Counted from the first letter of the stretch, positions 1-11,043 are shown. The stretch is DNA of 64,000 nt from Streptomyces nigrescens (GCA_024349765.1 AP026073.1:7626001-7690000); one strand, 5' to 3'. Notes: generated from the letters alone by a model not told the origin. A program made the numbers and translations.

Positions 1-1
1 C

Positions 2-553
2 GTCCTCGGCCTGCTCGACCACCTCGCCGACGCCGGCGCCCGCCGCATCGGCCTGCTCACCGGCACCACCACCGACACCTACACCCGCCTCTCGACCACG
101 GCGTACCTGCGCTGGTGCGAGCGGGTCGGGCAGGATCCGGTCTACGAGTCATACCCGGCCCACGACCCGTGCGCGGGCGCGGTGGCCGCCGACCGGCTGC
201 TGGCCCGCCCGGACCGGCCGGACGCCGTCTACGGCCTCTTCGACCCCAACGGCACCGATCTGCTCGCCGCCGCCCGGCGCTACGGCCTGCGCGTCCCGGA
301 GGACCTGCTGCTGGTCTGCTGCAGCGAGTCCACCGTCTACGCCACGACCGAACCGCCGATCACCACGCTCTCCCTCAAGCCGCGCCGGATCGGCACCGCC
401 GTCGTGCAGATCCTCATCGACGCCATCGAGGGGCTCGACACCGGACGCCCGATCGAGCAGGTGATACCGACCGATCTGATCGTGCGCACTTCCTCCCAGC
501 GACGGTCCCCGCGCACGACCATCAGCCCACCACGAGGACCCGCCGGCGACTGA
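2..553 (+). CDS. LacI/GalR-family transcriptional regulator, C-terminal part (5' truncated by window edge)
   Basis: The frame is open from base 2 to the TGA at 551-553. It encodes the second half of a type I periplasmic-binding-fold effector domain, with GARRIGLLTGT, PDAVYGLFDPNGTDLLAAARRYGLRVPEDLLLVCCSES and TTLSLKPRRIGTAVVQILIDAI (conserved LacI/GalR landmarks: 'xDAVxxxxD', 'G..VPEDL', 'TTL..p...G..A'). The N-terminal helix-turn-helix lies outside the window, so the DNA target and effector cannot be judged. The family usually represses sugar-utilisation genes. The C-terminal 15 residues are basic and Pro-rich. Confidence 0.8.
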   Translation, partial: VLGLLDHLADAGARRIGLLTGTTTDTYTRLSTTAYLRWCERVGQDPVYESYPAHDPCAGAVAADRLLARPDRPDAVYGLFDPNGTDLLAAARRYGLRVPEDLLLVCCSESTVYATTEPPITTLSLKPRRIGTAVVQILIDAIEGLDTGRPIEQVIPTDLIVRTSSQRRSPRTTISPPRGPAGD

Positions 554-795
554 CGTGCCGCCGAACACGAACGAGCGGGCGTGCCGGACGACGCCGGGGC
601 GCCCGCGTTGACGCAGAAAAAACTGGGCGATCCCGGGAGAAATCAGCCGCGATTGCCAGGCTCCAGCGGATTGACCACCCCCGGGTGCGTCACAACCCGC
701 GACCGGCATTCCTATGATGGGCGCACGACACCGCGGACCGCCGTCGACCAGGCAAGGTCCGAGAGGTGCACGGCGGCGCAACGGTGGAGGGGTCG

Positions 796-1938
796 ATGAC
801 TCAGGGGGCCAGTGAGGGACCCATGGTGTGGACCATGGGTGGACAAGCTCCGGCGTCCGTTCAACCGCCCGGAATGTCCGCAGGATCCCCCGTGCCGCCG
901 GCCGGTCCGCCGCTCCATCTGCCCGCCGGTCCCCCGGTCGCGCCGCCCGCCGCGCCCCCCTCGGTGCCGCCGGCCGCGCCGCCGGTCGAGCTGCCCGAGG
1001 ACTACACCCCGACCGCCCGCGACCTTCCGGTCGTCACCCCGGGCCGTACCGACACGCTCATCGACCGGCCGTCCGTCGCGCCGGTCCCCGAGCCGGCCAA
1101 CGGATCCGACGCGCCCGAGGGCATGGGCCCCCTGTACGTCGTCGGCGATGTGCACGGCTACTACGACGAGCTGCGCGAGGCGCTGGCCGCCGAGGGCCTG
1201 ATCGACGCCGACGGCAGCTGGGCGGCCGGCAACGCCCGCCTGTGGTTCCTCGGTGACTTCACCGACCGCGGCCCGGACGGCATCGGCGTGATCGACCTGG
1301 TCATGCAGCTGTCCGCGGAGGCCGCGGCGGCCGGTGGCTACTGCAAGGCCCTGATGGGCAATCACGAGCTGCTGCTGCTGGGCGCCAAGCGGTTCGGCGA
1401 CACCCCCGTGCAGTCCGGTGCCGGCACCGCCTCGTTCCAGGCCGCCTGGCTCCTCAACGGCGGCCAGAAGACCGACATGGACCGCCTGGAGGACCACCAC
1501 CTGCAGTGGATGGCCCGACTGGACGCCGTGATGGAGGAGGACGGGCATCTGCTCGTGCACTCCGACACCACCGCCTACCTCGAATACGGCGACTCCATCG
1601 AGGCCGTCAACGACACCGTCCACGACGTCCTCACCCGCAGCGACGCCGACGAAGTCTGGGACCTCTTCCGGAAGTTCACCAAGCGCTTCGCCTTCCGCGA
1701 CGAGTCCGGCTCGCAGGCCGTGCGCGAACTCCTCGACGCCTACGGCGGCGACCGCGTCGTGCACGGCCACAGCCCGATCCCGTACCTCCTGGGCGAGGTC
1801 GGCACGGAGGACGGCGAGGGCGACGGCATCGCCGTCGACGGTCCGCACGTCTACGCCGACGGTCTGGCCATCGCCATGGACGGCGGCATCACGATGGCCG
1901 GAAAGCTGCTGGTCGTCCAACTCCCCCTGACTGGCTGA
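796..1938 (+). CDS. calcineurin-like metallophosphoesterase with Pro-rich N-terminus
   Basis: 380 aa. The dimetal phosphoesterase signature is complete and in order: GDVHG near residue 117, GDFTDRG near 153, GNHE near 188 and HGHS near 323. This predicts a serine/threonine-phosphatase-like or nucleotide phosphoesterase, with no transmembrane segment. Residues about 25-70 are a Pro/Ala-rich, probably disordered leader. I chose ATG 796 over the upstream in-frame GTG 766 because GGAGGGG (786-792) is spaced correctly for it. The substrate is unknown. No partner gene is obvious; the next gene downstream is a separate membrane protein after about 230 bp. Confidence 0.85.
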   Translation: MTQGASEGPMVWTMGGQAPASVQPPGMSAGSPVPPAGPPLHLPAGPPVAPPAAPPSVPPAAPPVELPEDYTPTARDLPVVTPGRTDTLIDRPSVAPVPEPANGSDAPEGMGPLYVVGDVHGYYDELREALAAEGLIDADGSWAAGNARLWFLGDFTDRGPDGIGVIDLVMQLSAEAAAAGGYCKALMGNHELLLLGAKRFGDTPVQSGAGTASFQAAWLLNGGQKTDMDRLEDHHLQWMARLDAVMEEDGHLLVHSDTTAYLEYGDSIEAVNDTVHDVLTRSDADEVWDLFRKFTKRFAFRDESGSQAVRELLDAYGGDRVVHGHSPIPYLLGEVGTEDGEGDGIAVDGPHVYADGLAIAMDGGITMAGKLLVVQLPLTG

Positions 1939-2171
1939 GCGTTCCCGGGGCAGGTATCCCCCCGACCGGCGGGACGGCCGGTAGGGGGCGGGAACGAGGG
2001 GAGACACCGACGGAATCCGGTCGGGCGGTTACTCAATTTCCGCAAACTCTCTGTCACCCCGTACCGGAGTCGCTCTACCATCGGTCTATCCGTAAGCAGG
2101 CTCTCCTCCGTTTCCGCCCACTGCCCGGCCCACGCCGGCCGTACGGCCCTACGGAGCATCGGGGGATGCAC

Positions 2172-3068
2172 ATGAACAGCGCTCCGCACCTGCTGAACGA
2201 GGACCGCGCGGAATTCGCGCGGCTCCTTGATGAGGCGCTGCGTACCGCGGAATACCGCCCGGACGACCTCACCGCCGCCACGGGAAAGCATCTGAACAAC
2301 GAGCAGTTGCGCACGATGGCGCTCAGCGCGACCACCGCCATCGCCGCCTGCGCGACGGCCGAATACCAACGCTATGTCCAGCTCCGTGCCGAGCTGCGGA
2401 CGCCGGCACCGGCCGCATCCGGCCCGGCGTCCGGCCCCGTGGCGCCCGTCGGGGAGCACGAGGAGGGCGACGACGGGGGAACGGGACCGGCCACCGACCC
2501 GGCCGTGAACGAGGCCGGAAACACCGGTGCCGGGCTGGCGGCGGTGGTCACCGTGCTCGCCCCGGTCCTCGCCGGTATCGCCGCCGTGCTCTTCCTCCTC
2601 ATCGGCTACGTCCTGCGCGCGGTCAGCCCCGACAAGTCGCTGGCGCAGCCGCTGATCAGCGTCGGCTGGGTGTTCGCGGCGCTCACCGCGGCCGGCTCCC
2701 TGGTCGCGATGACCTGCCTGGTCGTCACCGCACTGCGCAACGGCCCGTCCGCCGAGTCCGCCAGAGTCGACGAGCTGTACGAGGCCCTGGACCAGGCCCG
2801 GGAGGCGTGGCGGCGCGCCCTGTTGGAGCGCGGACTGCTGCCCTTTCTGCGCGAGGCGCTCGCCGACCCCACGGCCACCCCGGACGACGACCCGGTCCGC
2901 TACGTCCCCCGCCGCACCCCGGCCTCCGAGAGCCGCATCCCGACCCTCGGTTACTCCCGCCCCGAGTTCACCAGCCCGGACACCGGCTCGTCGGCCTCCC
3001 GCCCGCGCTACTCCAGCCCGGACTTCACCAGCCCGGATTACGGGGGGCCGGACGAGGGGGCGGACTAG
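2172..3068 (+). CDS. hypothetical membrane protein, two transmembrane segments
   Basis: 298 aa, not recognised as a characterised family. The N-terminal about 75 residues are helical (MNSAPHLLNEDRAEFARLL...). An Ala/Pro/acidic linker follows, then two hydrophobic segments (about residues 118-150 and 158-183). The C-terminal cytoplasmic-looking tail carries repeated Ser/Pro/Tyr motifs of the type 'RPEFTSPD', 'RYSSPDFTSPDYG'. Two in-frame ATGs (2166, 2172) exist; the second is preferred because the run of G at 2161-2165 then has a usable spacing. The gene converges on thiC, leaving only 88 bp between the two stops. Confidence 0.6.
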   Translation: MNSAPHLLNEDRAEFARLLDEALRTAEYRPDDLTAATGKHLNNEQLRTMALSATTAIAACATAEYQRYVQLRAELRTPAPAASGPASGPVAPVGEHEEGDDGGTGPATDPAVNEAGNTGAGLAAVVTVLAPVLAGIAAVLFLLIGYVLRAVSPDKSLAQPLISVGWVFAALTAAGSLVAMTCLVVTALRNGPSAESARVDELYEALDQAREAWRRALLERGLLPFLREALADPTATPDDDPVRYVPRRTPASESRIPTLGYSRPEFTSPDTGSSASRPRYSSPDFTSPDYGGPDEGAD

Positions 3069-3156
3069 GCAGCGGGGCGGACCAGGACCCGGGGCGACGG
3101 AAGCGGCGGTGGAGGCGGAGGCCCTGTTGGGGCCCCCACCACACGCCGTCAGCCGA

Positions 3157-5090
<1,934 letters not shown>

Positions 5091-5232
5091 TGCAAAGGTG
5101 GCACCACGGTAGCGGCCGATGCCGCGGAGTGAACAGGGGGCCCGTCGGAACGGGGTGCCGATATCGGAACGGCGCGCCGACAGCAGCCGCCCGTCGTGCG
5201 AGGGCAGCCGGACATCTTGCAATGATCGGGCG

Positions 5233-6903
5233 GTGAGCACTCACGAGCCCCACCTCCAGCCCGGCCCGCCACAGTCTGGTCGGCAGGCCGGACCGCCACA
5301 CTCTGGTCCGCAGGCCGGCACGCAGTCTGGTCAGCAGGCTGGTCAGCAGGCCGGCCGGCATGGGCATGGGCACGAGCAGGCGCTCGCCCACGGCCATGGG
5401 GACGGGTACGGGCACAGTCATGGCCACAGGCACGGACGCGGGCACGAGCAAAGTCATGGCCACGGGCACGGGCATGGACACAGTCATGGCCACGGGCCGG
5501 CCACGCCCGTCTCCCGGCATCTGCGCAAGGTGATCGCGGCGGTGCTCATTCCGTTCGCGGCCGCGGTGGCAGTCGGCCTGGTCGTGCTCTGGCCGGGCGG
5601 CGCACCACCGCACAAACCGTCCGGGGTGGGCTTCGACCAACCCACGGAACGGGCCCGCGTGATCAAGGTGGCGGAGGTGAACTGTGCGGACGTACATGCC
5701 GAGCAGCAGCCCCAGCCACCGTCGCCGACCGGGCAACAGCCAACCGGGGGAGCGGAGAAGGGAAAGCCCTGCCAGCAGGCGACGATCAAGGTCACCACCG
5801 GCGAGAACGCCGGACGCACCTTCCAGACGGTGGTGACGCCGGACGCGCTCCGGCACTACTCCACCGGGCAGGACGTCGTGGTGGCCTACTCCCCCAAGGC
5901 GCCGAAGGAACTCCAGTACTCGGTCAGCGATGTCGACCGGTCCCTGCCGATGTGGATCCTGGCAGGGATCTTCGCCCTGGCGGTCGTCGTCGTGGGACGG
6001 CTGCGCGGGGTGCTGGCGCTGGTGGCCCTGGCGGCCAGCTTCGTCGTCCTGACGCTGTTCATCCTGCCGGCGATCCTGCAGGGTTCCGATCCGCTGGTGG
6101 TGGCGGTGGTCGGGGGCAGCGCGATCATGCTGATCGCCCTGTACATGTGCCACGGCCTGACGGCCCGCACCTCGGTCGCGGTGCTCGGCACCCTCGCCTC
6201 GCTGCTGCTGATCGGGCTGCTGGGGTCGGTGTTCATCAACTGGGCGCTGCTGACCGGCAATACGGACGACACCACGGGGCTGGTGCACGGCCTCTATCCG
6301 AACATCGAGATCCGCGGTCTGCTGCTGGCAGGGATCATCATCGGTTCGCTGGGCGTGCTCGACGATGTGACGGTCACCCAGACCGCGGCGATCTGGGAGC
6401 TACGGGAGGCCGACCCGTCGGCCGGCTGGCGGAAGCTGTACGGCGCGGCGATGCGGATCGGCCGGGACCACATCGCCTCCGTCGTCAACACCCTCGTACT
6501 GGCCTACGCGGGCGCCGCCCTGCCGTTGCTTTTGCTGTTTTCGATCGCACAGAGCAGCGTCGCCACGGTCGCCACGAGCGAGGTCGTCGCCGAGGAAATC
6601 GTCCGCACCCTGGTGGGCAGCATCGGCCTGGTGGCCTCGGTACCCCTGACGACGCTACTGGCAGCCCTGGTCGTCGCAGCAGACCGCAAAAAGCCGGGCA
6701 GGCGGGGCACGGGGACCCCACCGCAAACCCCTGGCACGCGGGGCCCAGCCACCACACTGGGCATCCCCGGAACGCGGAGTGCAGCAGCCCCACCGGCCGC
6801 CTACGGGACGCAGGAGACAACCGGGTCATCAGAGCAAACAGGAACCACCACCCGCGCTGCCTCCGGTCACCGCGGAGGCCGCGGCAGGCGACGTAGGCGG
6901 TGA
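5233..6903 (+). CDS. YibE/F-like integral membrane protein with His-rich N-terminal domain
   Basis: 556 aa from GTG 5233. An upstream in-frame extension to 5119 exists but runs through promoter-like sequence without a ribosome-binding site, so the start is uncertain. Residues about 35-95 are a His/Gly repeat region (HGHGHEQ, HGHGDGYGHSHGH), a likely metal-binding or disordered tail. After the first membrane segment (VIAAVLIPFAAAVAVGLVVLW) comes an extracytoplasmic stretch, then about seven hydrophobic helices containing DDVTVTQ and READP, which match the YibE/F-like family. Function is unproven. The gene is divergent from thiC and shares its roughly 280-bp upstream region. Confidence 0.75.
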   Translation: MSTHEPHLQPGPPQSGRQAGPPHSGPQAGTQSGQQAGQQAGRHGHGHEQALAHGHGDGYGHSHGHRHGRGHEQSHGHGHGHGHSHGHGPATPVSRHLRKVIAAVLIPFAAAVAVGLVVLWPGGAPPHKPSGVGFDQPTERARVIKVAEVNCADVHAEQQPQPPSPTGQQPTGGAEKGKPCQQATIKVTTGENAGRTFQTVVTPDALRHYSTGQDVVVAYSPKAPKELQYSVSDVDRSLPMWILAGIFALAVVVVGRLRGVLALVALAASFVVLTLFILPAILQGSDPLVVAVVGGSAIMLIALYMCHGLTARTSVAVLGTLASLLLIGLLGSVFINWALLTGNTDDTTGLVHGLYPNIEIRGLLLAGIIIGSLGVLDDVTVTQTAAIWELREADPSAGWRKLYGAAMRIGRDHIASVVNTLVLAYAGAALPLLLLFSIAQSSVATVATSEVVAEEIVRTLVGSIGLVASVPLTTLLAALVVAADRKKPGRRGTGTPPQTPGTRGPATTLGIPGTRSAAAPPAAYGTQETTGSSEQTGTTTRAASGHRGGRGRRRRR

Positions 6904-7591
6904 GCAGGGCGGGGCGGGGCTGGGAGGCTGGGGCTCTGGGGGCGGGGCCCCGGAGGGCTGAGGCCCGGTTTGGGCCGATACCCAGGGAGACCGGGGAGTC
7001 GGAGGGCGCACCGGTCTCGGGAAGTCTGGGGCCCGAGAGCCGGGAGGCCCGGGAGGCCCGGGAGCCCGCAAGGCCCTTTGAGGGGGCCGCGAGGCGCGGG
7101 AGGCCCGGACGCGGGGCACCCAGGCGGCGAGGCACCCGGAACCCGGGAACGCGCGGACGTGGGCCCCAAAACGCGGGACGCGAGAACGCGGGACACGGCC
7201 GAGGCGGGACGGTCGGGCGGGCGCAACTGGGTTGGTGCGGCCGGGTTGGTGCGGCCGGGGTCGCGGCCACGTAGTCGCGGGCCAGGCCCACGGCGAGTGG
7301 GCACGCGCCAGGGTCGCAGCCAGGCGGGGACGAACCGGGTCACACGGTCAGGTGGGCACGCGCCGGGCCGGAGCCAGTCGGGGACAAACCGGGGCCGCGG
7401 TCAGGTGGGGACGAACCGGGCCGCTGCCAGGTTGGGACGAACCGGGCCGCTGCCAGGTGGGTACGGGCTGGGGCCGCAGTCAGATGGGGATGAACCGAGG
7501 CCGCAGTGGGCCGACGCGACCGGGGTCGCGGCCACGTGGGCGCGACCCGCGGTCAGGGGCGGTTGGGCACGGCCGGTGGGACGCGGGCGGG
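6904..7591. other. gene-free, G-rich repetitive spacer
   Basis: About 690 bp between the YibE/F-like gene and ssgA. No open frame here has recognisable protein content; those present are Gly/Arg/Pro shadows of the repeats. The left half is rich in short repeats of CCCGGGAGG and ACGCGGGA type; the right half holds a degenerate tandem repeat (separate entry). Confidence 0.6.
7297..7508. repeat. degenerate 26-27 bp tandem repeat, about eight units
   Basis: Units begin near 7297, 7324, 7352, 7377, 7405, 7431, 7457 and 7484. A typical unit reads GTGGGGACGAACCGGGCCG followed by CTGCCAG. The two units at 7405 and 7431 are nearly identical and the outer ones are more decayed. The mixed 26/27-bp period rules out a conserved coding repeat. 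Confidence 0.75.
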
Positions 7592-8014
7592 TCAGCCGGC
7601 GGGGGCCTCCGTGAGGATCTGGTCCAGCACCGCTTCCAGGGTGTCGCAGACCTCTTCCTTGCCCAGCGGGACGAGCCGGTCCGTACGGTCCAGGAAGGCG
7701 ACCAGGGGCGCCGCACTGACCCGGAACAGGGCGCGCTCAAGGCCCACTTGAAGGCCAATGAAGACGTCGCTGAGGTGCGCGGGCGAGGCCGGTTCGATCC
7801 GCACATCACCCTCACCGGACGGCCGACTCAGCCCGTCCAGCAGCAGCTCACGACCGAACGCCCAGGTCACGGGCGCATCGCCGGGCAGGTCGAAGGTGAG
7901 ACGGACGGCATACGGATCGGCGCTGTCGAAGTCGAGATCCACCGGGATCCGGAACGAAAGCTCCTCGGAGACGACGAAGCTCATGATCACTTCTGCCTGA
8001 ACTGTGTCGGTCAT
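7592..8014 (-). CDS. ssgA: sporulation and cell-division protein SsgA (SALP family)
   Basis: 140 aa. The sequence has the SsgA-like protein hallmarks: MSFVVSEELSFRIPVDL, DPYAVRLTFDLPGDAPVTWAFGRELL and PLVAFLDRTDRLVPLG. SsgA controls septum-site selection and activates sporulation-specific cell division in streptomycetes. ATG 8014 (MTDTVQAEV...) is chosen because the residues before MSFVV resemble the N-terminus of known SsgA proteins; ATG 7984 is the alternative. There is no strong Shine-Dalgarno at either. The gene lies just downstream of ssgR on the same strand, the arrangement known for the SsgR-SsgA pair. Confidence 0.9.
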   Translation of the reverse strand: MTDTVQAEVIMSFVVSEELSFRIPVDLDFDSADPYAVRLTFDLPGDAPVTWAFGRELLLDGLSRPSGEGDVRIEPASPAHLSDVFIGLQVGLERALFRVSAAPLVAFLDRTDRLVPLGKEEVCDTLEAVLDQILTEAPAG

Positions 8015-8118
8015 CAACCACTGCCCCGCACTTGATCGGAGATGGCCGGGAAACATCCCCCATAGCCCTATTGACGCCATCGTCGGCCAGGCGCAGGCAG
8101 ATCACAAGGAGTGAGTTT

Positions 8119-8889
8119 TCAGATACTGATAGAGAAGGCGAGTGTCGTTAGTGTCGCCTCCGCCATTTTTCGTAGTCGATCCGTAACGGACCGCAATCGA
8201 TGCAGTTCTTCCGCCGGCAGGGAGACCGCCAGGGCCGCCGCGGCGGCGCCGACCTGGACGGGAATGGCCGCACAGACCGTGCCTAGGGCATATTCCTGGC
8301 GCTCGTAGGCGACCTGCCCGCGACGCACCGTATCCAGGCGGCGCAGCAGATCGTCCTCGGTATCCAGGGAGAACGGGGTTATGGACTGCAGGGGATAGCG
8401 GGCCAGATGCTCCTTCCTCGTCGCGTCGTCAAGCTGAGCGAGCAGACATTGCCCGATCGCGTGGGCGTGGGCGGTACTGCGGAAGTCGACCCACTCCTCC
8501 ACCGGCGGCCGTTCCGGGTCGTCGGTCACCGCCACGACCTCGACTTCACCCTCGCGGTAGACGGCGAAGTAGACGGCGGCTCCCAACTCCCGGCCCGCGA
8601 GTGCCAGCGCCTCCGAGATCTGGGCCCGCTGCCGGCGCCTGGCCCCGGCCCGGCCGATGGCTTCGGCCGCCTCCCCGAAGACGAACACGCCGTTCTCCCG
8701 GCGCAGATAGCCCTCGTGGGTCAGGGTTCGCAACAGGTGGTACGTCGTCGGCAGCGGCAGCCCGGTCTCTCTGGCGAGTTGCTTGGCGGGCGCCCCGTCC
8801 TCGTGCGCCCCCACCGCTTCCAGCAACCGGAGCGCCCGCTGCACTGATCCGATCAGGGTGGGGTGAGAACCGGATTCGCCATTCGCCAT
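8119..8889 (-). CDS. ssgR: IclR-type regulator SsgR
   Basis: 256 aa. An N-terminal winged helix (SVQRALRLLEAV, AKQLARETGLPLPTTYHLLRTLTHEGYL) is followed by the IclR effector-binding domain (VDFRSTAHAHAIGQCLLA, YERQEYALGTVCAAIPVQ). Placement directly upstream of ssgA identifies it as SsgR, the activator of ssgA. ATG 8889 is preferred; an in-frame GTG at 8922 would add 11 residues. The gap to ssgA is 104 bp, where the ssgA promoter and SsgR operator should lie. Confidence 0.87.
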   Translation of the reverse strand: MANGESGSHPTLIGSVQRALRLLEAVGAHEDGAPAKQLARETGLPLPTTYHLLRTLTHEGYLRRENGVFVFGEAAEAIGRAGARRRQRAQISEALALAGRELGAAVYFAVYREGEVEVVAVTDDPERPPVEEWVDFRSTAHAHAIGQCLLAQLDDATRKEHLARYPLQSITPFSLDTEDDLLRRLDTVRRGQVAYERQEYALGTVCAAIPVQVGAAAAALAVSLPAEELHRLRSVTDRLRKMAEATLTTLAFSISI

Positions 8890-9321
8890 TGCCAACGCCA
8901 ACCCCCAGGTTCCGCTCACCACGGGGTCCGGGCACCCCGGTCGCGGGAACCGCTCCCGCGCCCGCGCGCGTCTCCCGTCCCCCGCGGTGACACCCGTCCC
9001 GGCCTCGCCTCATGCAGCGCCTCCCGAACGTCACCCTCCGCACCACGACATCCGCACGCCACCGCCCGGGAATCACGGTCCGGGCGTCACCGTTCGAACG
9101 TCAACATGCGGAACGTCGCCGTCCGGAAGACGTCTGCGGTCCGCACTCTAGCTCCGCCTGTCGCGCCGATAGGCCGAAAGCCGGGGGAGTTAACCCGCCT
9201 GGCCCAGCGGCGACCACGAGGGGAGTTGATGCGGCGCGGGTGTGGTCGCGTTCGCCCCTTGCCGGGCAGGGCACCGCCATCCGGGACCACCTTCGGTCCC
9301 GGCCCGACCTTCATGTGGCCA

Positions 9322-9360
9322 CCCTCGTCCAGGCCCCTCGTCCAGGCCCCTCGTCCAGGC
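9322..9360. repeat. three perfect tandem copies of a 13-bp unit
   Basis: CCCTCGTCCAGGC occurs three times without interruption at 9322-9334, 9335-9347 and 9348-9360, followed by a partial fourth (CCC). Confidence 0.9.
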
Positions 9361-9519
9361 CCCACATCGCCCGCACCCACTCCGCCCGAGGCAACGCCCG
9401 CCCAGGGCCACGTCCGAGCCTGGCCACACCCGTGCCTGGCCACGTCCGTGCCTGGCGGTGTTCGTCCGAGATCACGCCCGCCACAGCTCACGCCCGTCGG
9501 GGGTCACGCCCGCGGGTCA

Positions 9520-9600
9520 CGTCCGTCCGGGATCACGTTCTCCCGTGGTCATGTCCGTCGCGTCCGTCCGGGATCACGTTCTCCCGTAGTCACGTCCGTC
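9520..9600. repeat. two tandem copies of a 40-bp unit (41-bp period)
   Basis: Bases 9520-9559 and 9561-9600 match at 38 of 40 positions. Each starts CGTCCGTCCGGGATCACG and ends GTCCGTC. Looser copies of GTCCGNGATCACG continue on the left side (about 9463-9519). Confidence 0.85.
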
Positions 9601-9836
9601 CGAGGTCGCGTTCGGTTCGGAGCGCACCTTCGCCTTCGGCGACCCTCATCCCGGGCCCGCCGAGGGGGCGCCCGCCCGGGCAAGCGGATGCCCGGGCACG
9701 GAGCACGGCGAGGGAGTGGGTGCCCGGGCGGGCGGCCCCTGAGAGGGAGAGCCGCTGCCCGCGCGTGAGCCCCAGGCGAAGGAAGCCCACGCACGTGGCC
9801 GCCGCGGTGGGCGGCCCCCCGGCGCAGCCCCGTGGC

Positions 9837-10061
9837 TTACCAGTCGGTCTTCGACGAGGACGACGACGAGCCGGTGAAGCGGCGGACCAGGTAGATGACC
9901 CCCGCGATCAGAGCCGCCGCTATGAGGACCTTGAACAGCAGGCCGATCAGGAAGTGGAGCGCGGAGGCGATCAGGCCGCCGAACACCACGATCAGGACGA
10001 CGGGAATCACAACCCAGGTGACCCACCACGGAAGTCCGGTGAATATCCCCTTACCAGCCAC
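9837..10061 (-). CDS. DUF5326-like small membrane protein
   Basis: 74 aa. Two hydrophobic segments (about residues 13-35 and 40-60) are separated by a short turn, followed by a RRFTGSSSSSSK tail. The start MAGKGIFTGLPWW fits the small DUF5326 family of streptomycetes. Function unknown. It reads in the same direction as ssgR and is followed by the repeat-rich spacer. Confidence 0.7.
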   Translation of the reverse strand: MAGKGIFTGLPWWVTWVVIPVVLIVVFGGLIASALHFLIGLLFKVLIAAALIAGVIYLVRRFTGSSSSSSKTDW

Positions 10062-10295
10062 TGCTCTGCCCTGCTTTCTGTCGGTCGCGCCGTCTGTACC
10101 GTTGTCCGTACCGCGCTATCTGTCCGGTGCGCTGCGTTCAGCGCCGATGGCACCGTCCGCGGGCCGCGCACCTGCCGCCTCGCCGCCTCCGGCTCTTCCA
10201 TCACCCACGATGCTAGGGCGCCGGACGCCGCCGTGGGGGTCTCGTAGCCCCGGCTCGACCCTGACTCGTCCCCTACGGGTTCGGAGCCCCGACCC

Positions 10296-10613
10296 TTAGC
10301 TCTCAGGAGGAGAGAAGACCACCATCACCCGCAGATCCTCGCTGATGTGATGGAACTTGTGGGGTACCCCGGCCGGCACGTAGACGACGCTGCCGCGTGC
10401 CACCGGCTCCGTTTCCGCCCCGACGGTGATCAACCCCCGGCCGCTGACGACGAGATACACCTCGTCTTGGGCGTGCGGCCGCTGCGGATCGATGCTGCCG
10501 GCGTCCAGCGCGTACAGCCCGACCGACATGTTGCGCTCCCGGATGAACTGCAGATACGCGCCGTCGTTCGCGACCCGCTCTGCTTCCAGTTCCTCCAGCC
10601 TGAAAGCCTTCAT
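10296..10613 (-). CDS. cupin-domain protein
   Basis: 105 aa. A single cupin barrel: motif 1 region 'PHAQDEVYLVVSGRGLITVG' with His/Glu ligands, and motif 2 'VYVPAGVPHKFHHISEDLRVMVVF' with His. It is probably a small metal-binding protein or dioxygenase-like fold; the substrate cannot be inferred. The start at 10613 is supported by GGAGGGG about 10 nt upstream. The open frame continues upstream but without coding character. It is divergent from the PF04020-type membrane gene, with a 49-bp gap. Confidence 0.85.
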   Translation of the reverse strand: MKAFRLEELEAERVANDGAYLQFIRERNMSVGLYALDAGSIDPQRPHAQDEVYLVVSGRGLITVGAETEPVARGSVVYVPAGVPHKFHHISEDLRVMVVFSPPES

Positions 10614-10662
10614 GCCGTTCGCACCCCTCCGATGATTCACACTCGTCTGCGACGATCTCACC

Positions 10663-11040
10663 ATGAAGCATTTTCTGGTCAAGACGATCGCCAACGCCGC
10701 GGCGCTTGCCGTGGCCATCTGGCTACTCAAGGACATCACGCTGACCGGCGAGAACACCGGCCGCAAGATACTCACCCTGATCCTCGTGGCGCTGATCTTC
10801 GGGTTGGTCAACTTCATCGTGAAGCCCGTCGTGAAGCTGCTGTCCCTCCCCTTGTTCATCCTCACCCTCGGCCTGATCACGCTGGTCGTGAACGCGCTGA
10901 TGCTGCTACTGACCTCCTGGCTCGCGGGCAAGGCCGACCTCGCCTTCCATGTGAACGGCTTCTGGACGGCTGTGCTCGGTGGCGTGATCGTCTCGGTCGT
11001 CTCCTGGGCGATGCACGTGATCCTTCCCGACGAGGACTGA
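10663..11040 (+). CDS. PF04020-type ('phage holin family 4') membrane protein
   Basis: 125 aa with four hydrophobic helices (about residues 5-22, 34-52, 58-82 and 102-118) and the internal motif 'NFIVKPVVKLLSLPLFILTLGLITLVVNALML', typical of this bacterial membrane family. Despite the family name there is no phage context. It lies 3 bp before the tyrosine phosphatase gene, so the two are probably co-transcribed. Confidence 0.8.
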   Translation: MKHFLVKTIANAAALAVAIWLLKDITLTGENTGRKILTLILVALIFGLVNFIVKPVVKLLSLPLFILTLGLITLVVNALMLLLTSWLAGKADLAFHVNGFWTAVLGGVIVSVVSWAMHVILPDED

Positions 11041-11043
11041 CCG

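Larger units (their letters stand above)
8890..9836. other. gene-free, C-rich repetitive stretch
   Basis: About 950 bp between ssgR and a small DUF5326 gene. Long open frames exist on both strands but they encode only Arg/Pro/Ser/Gly shadow protein with no motif and no ribosome-binding site. It contains a triplicated 13-mer and a duplicated 41-bp unit (separate entries). It may be eroded coding DNA, but nothing recognisable remains. Confidence 0.55.

Noticed and set aside
9012-10247. Plus-strand open frame of 411 codons across the ssgR/DUF5326 spacer
   Set aside because: Arg/Pro/Ser/Gly shadow of repeats, passes through the DUF5326 gene on the other strand, no ribosome-binding site.
10663-11040. 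Prophage remnant suggested by the holin-family name
   Set aside because: PF04020 proteins are common bacterial membrane proteins; no phage genes, integrase or attachment sites are nearby.
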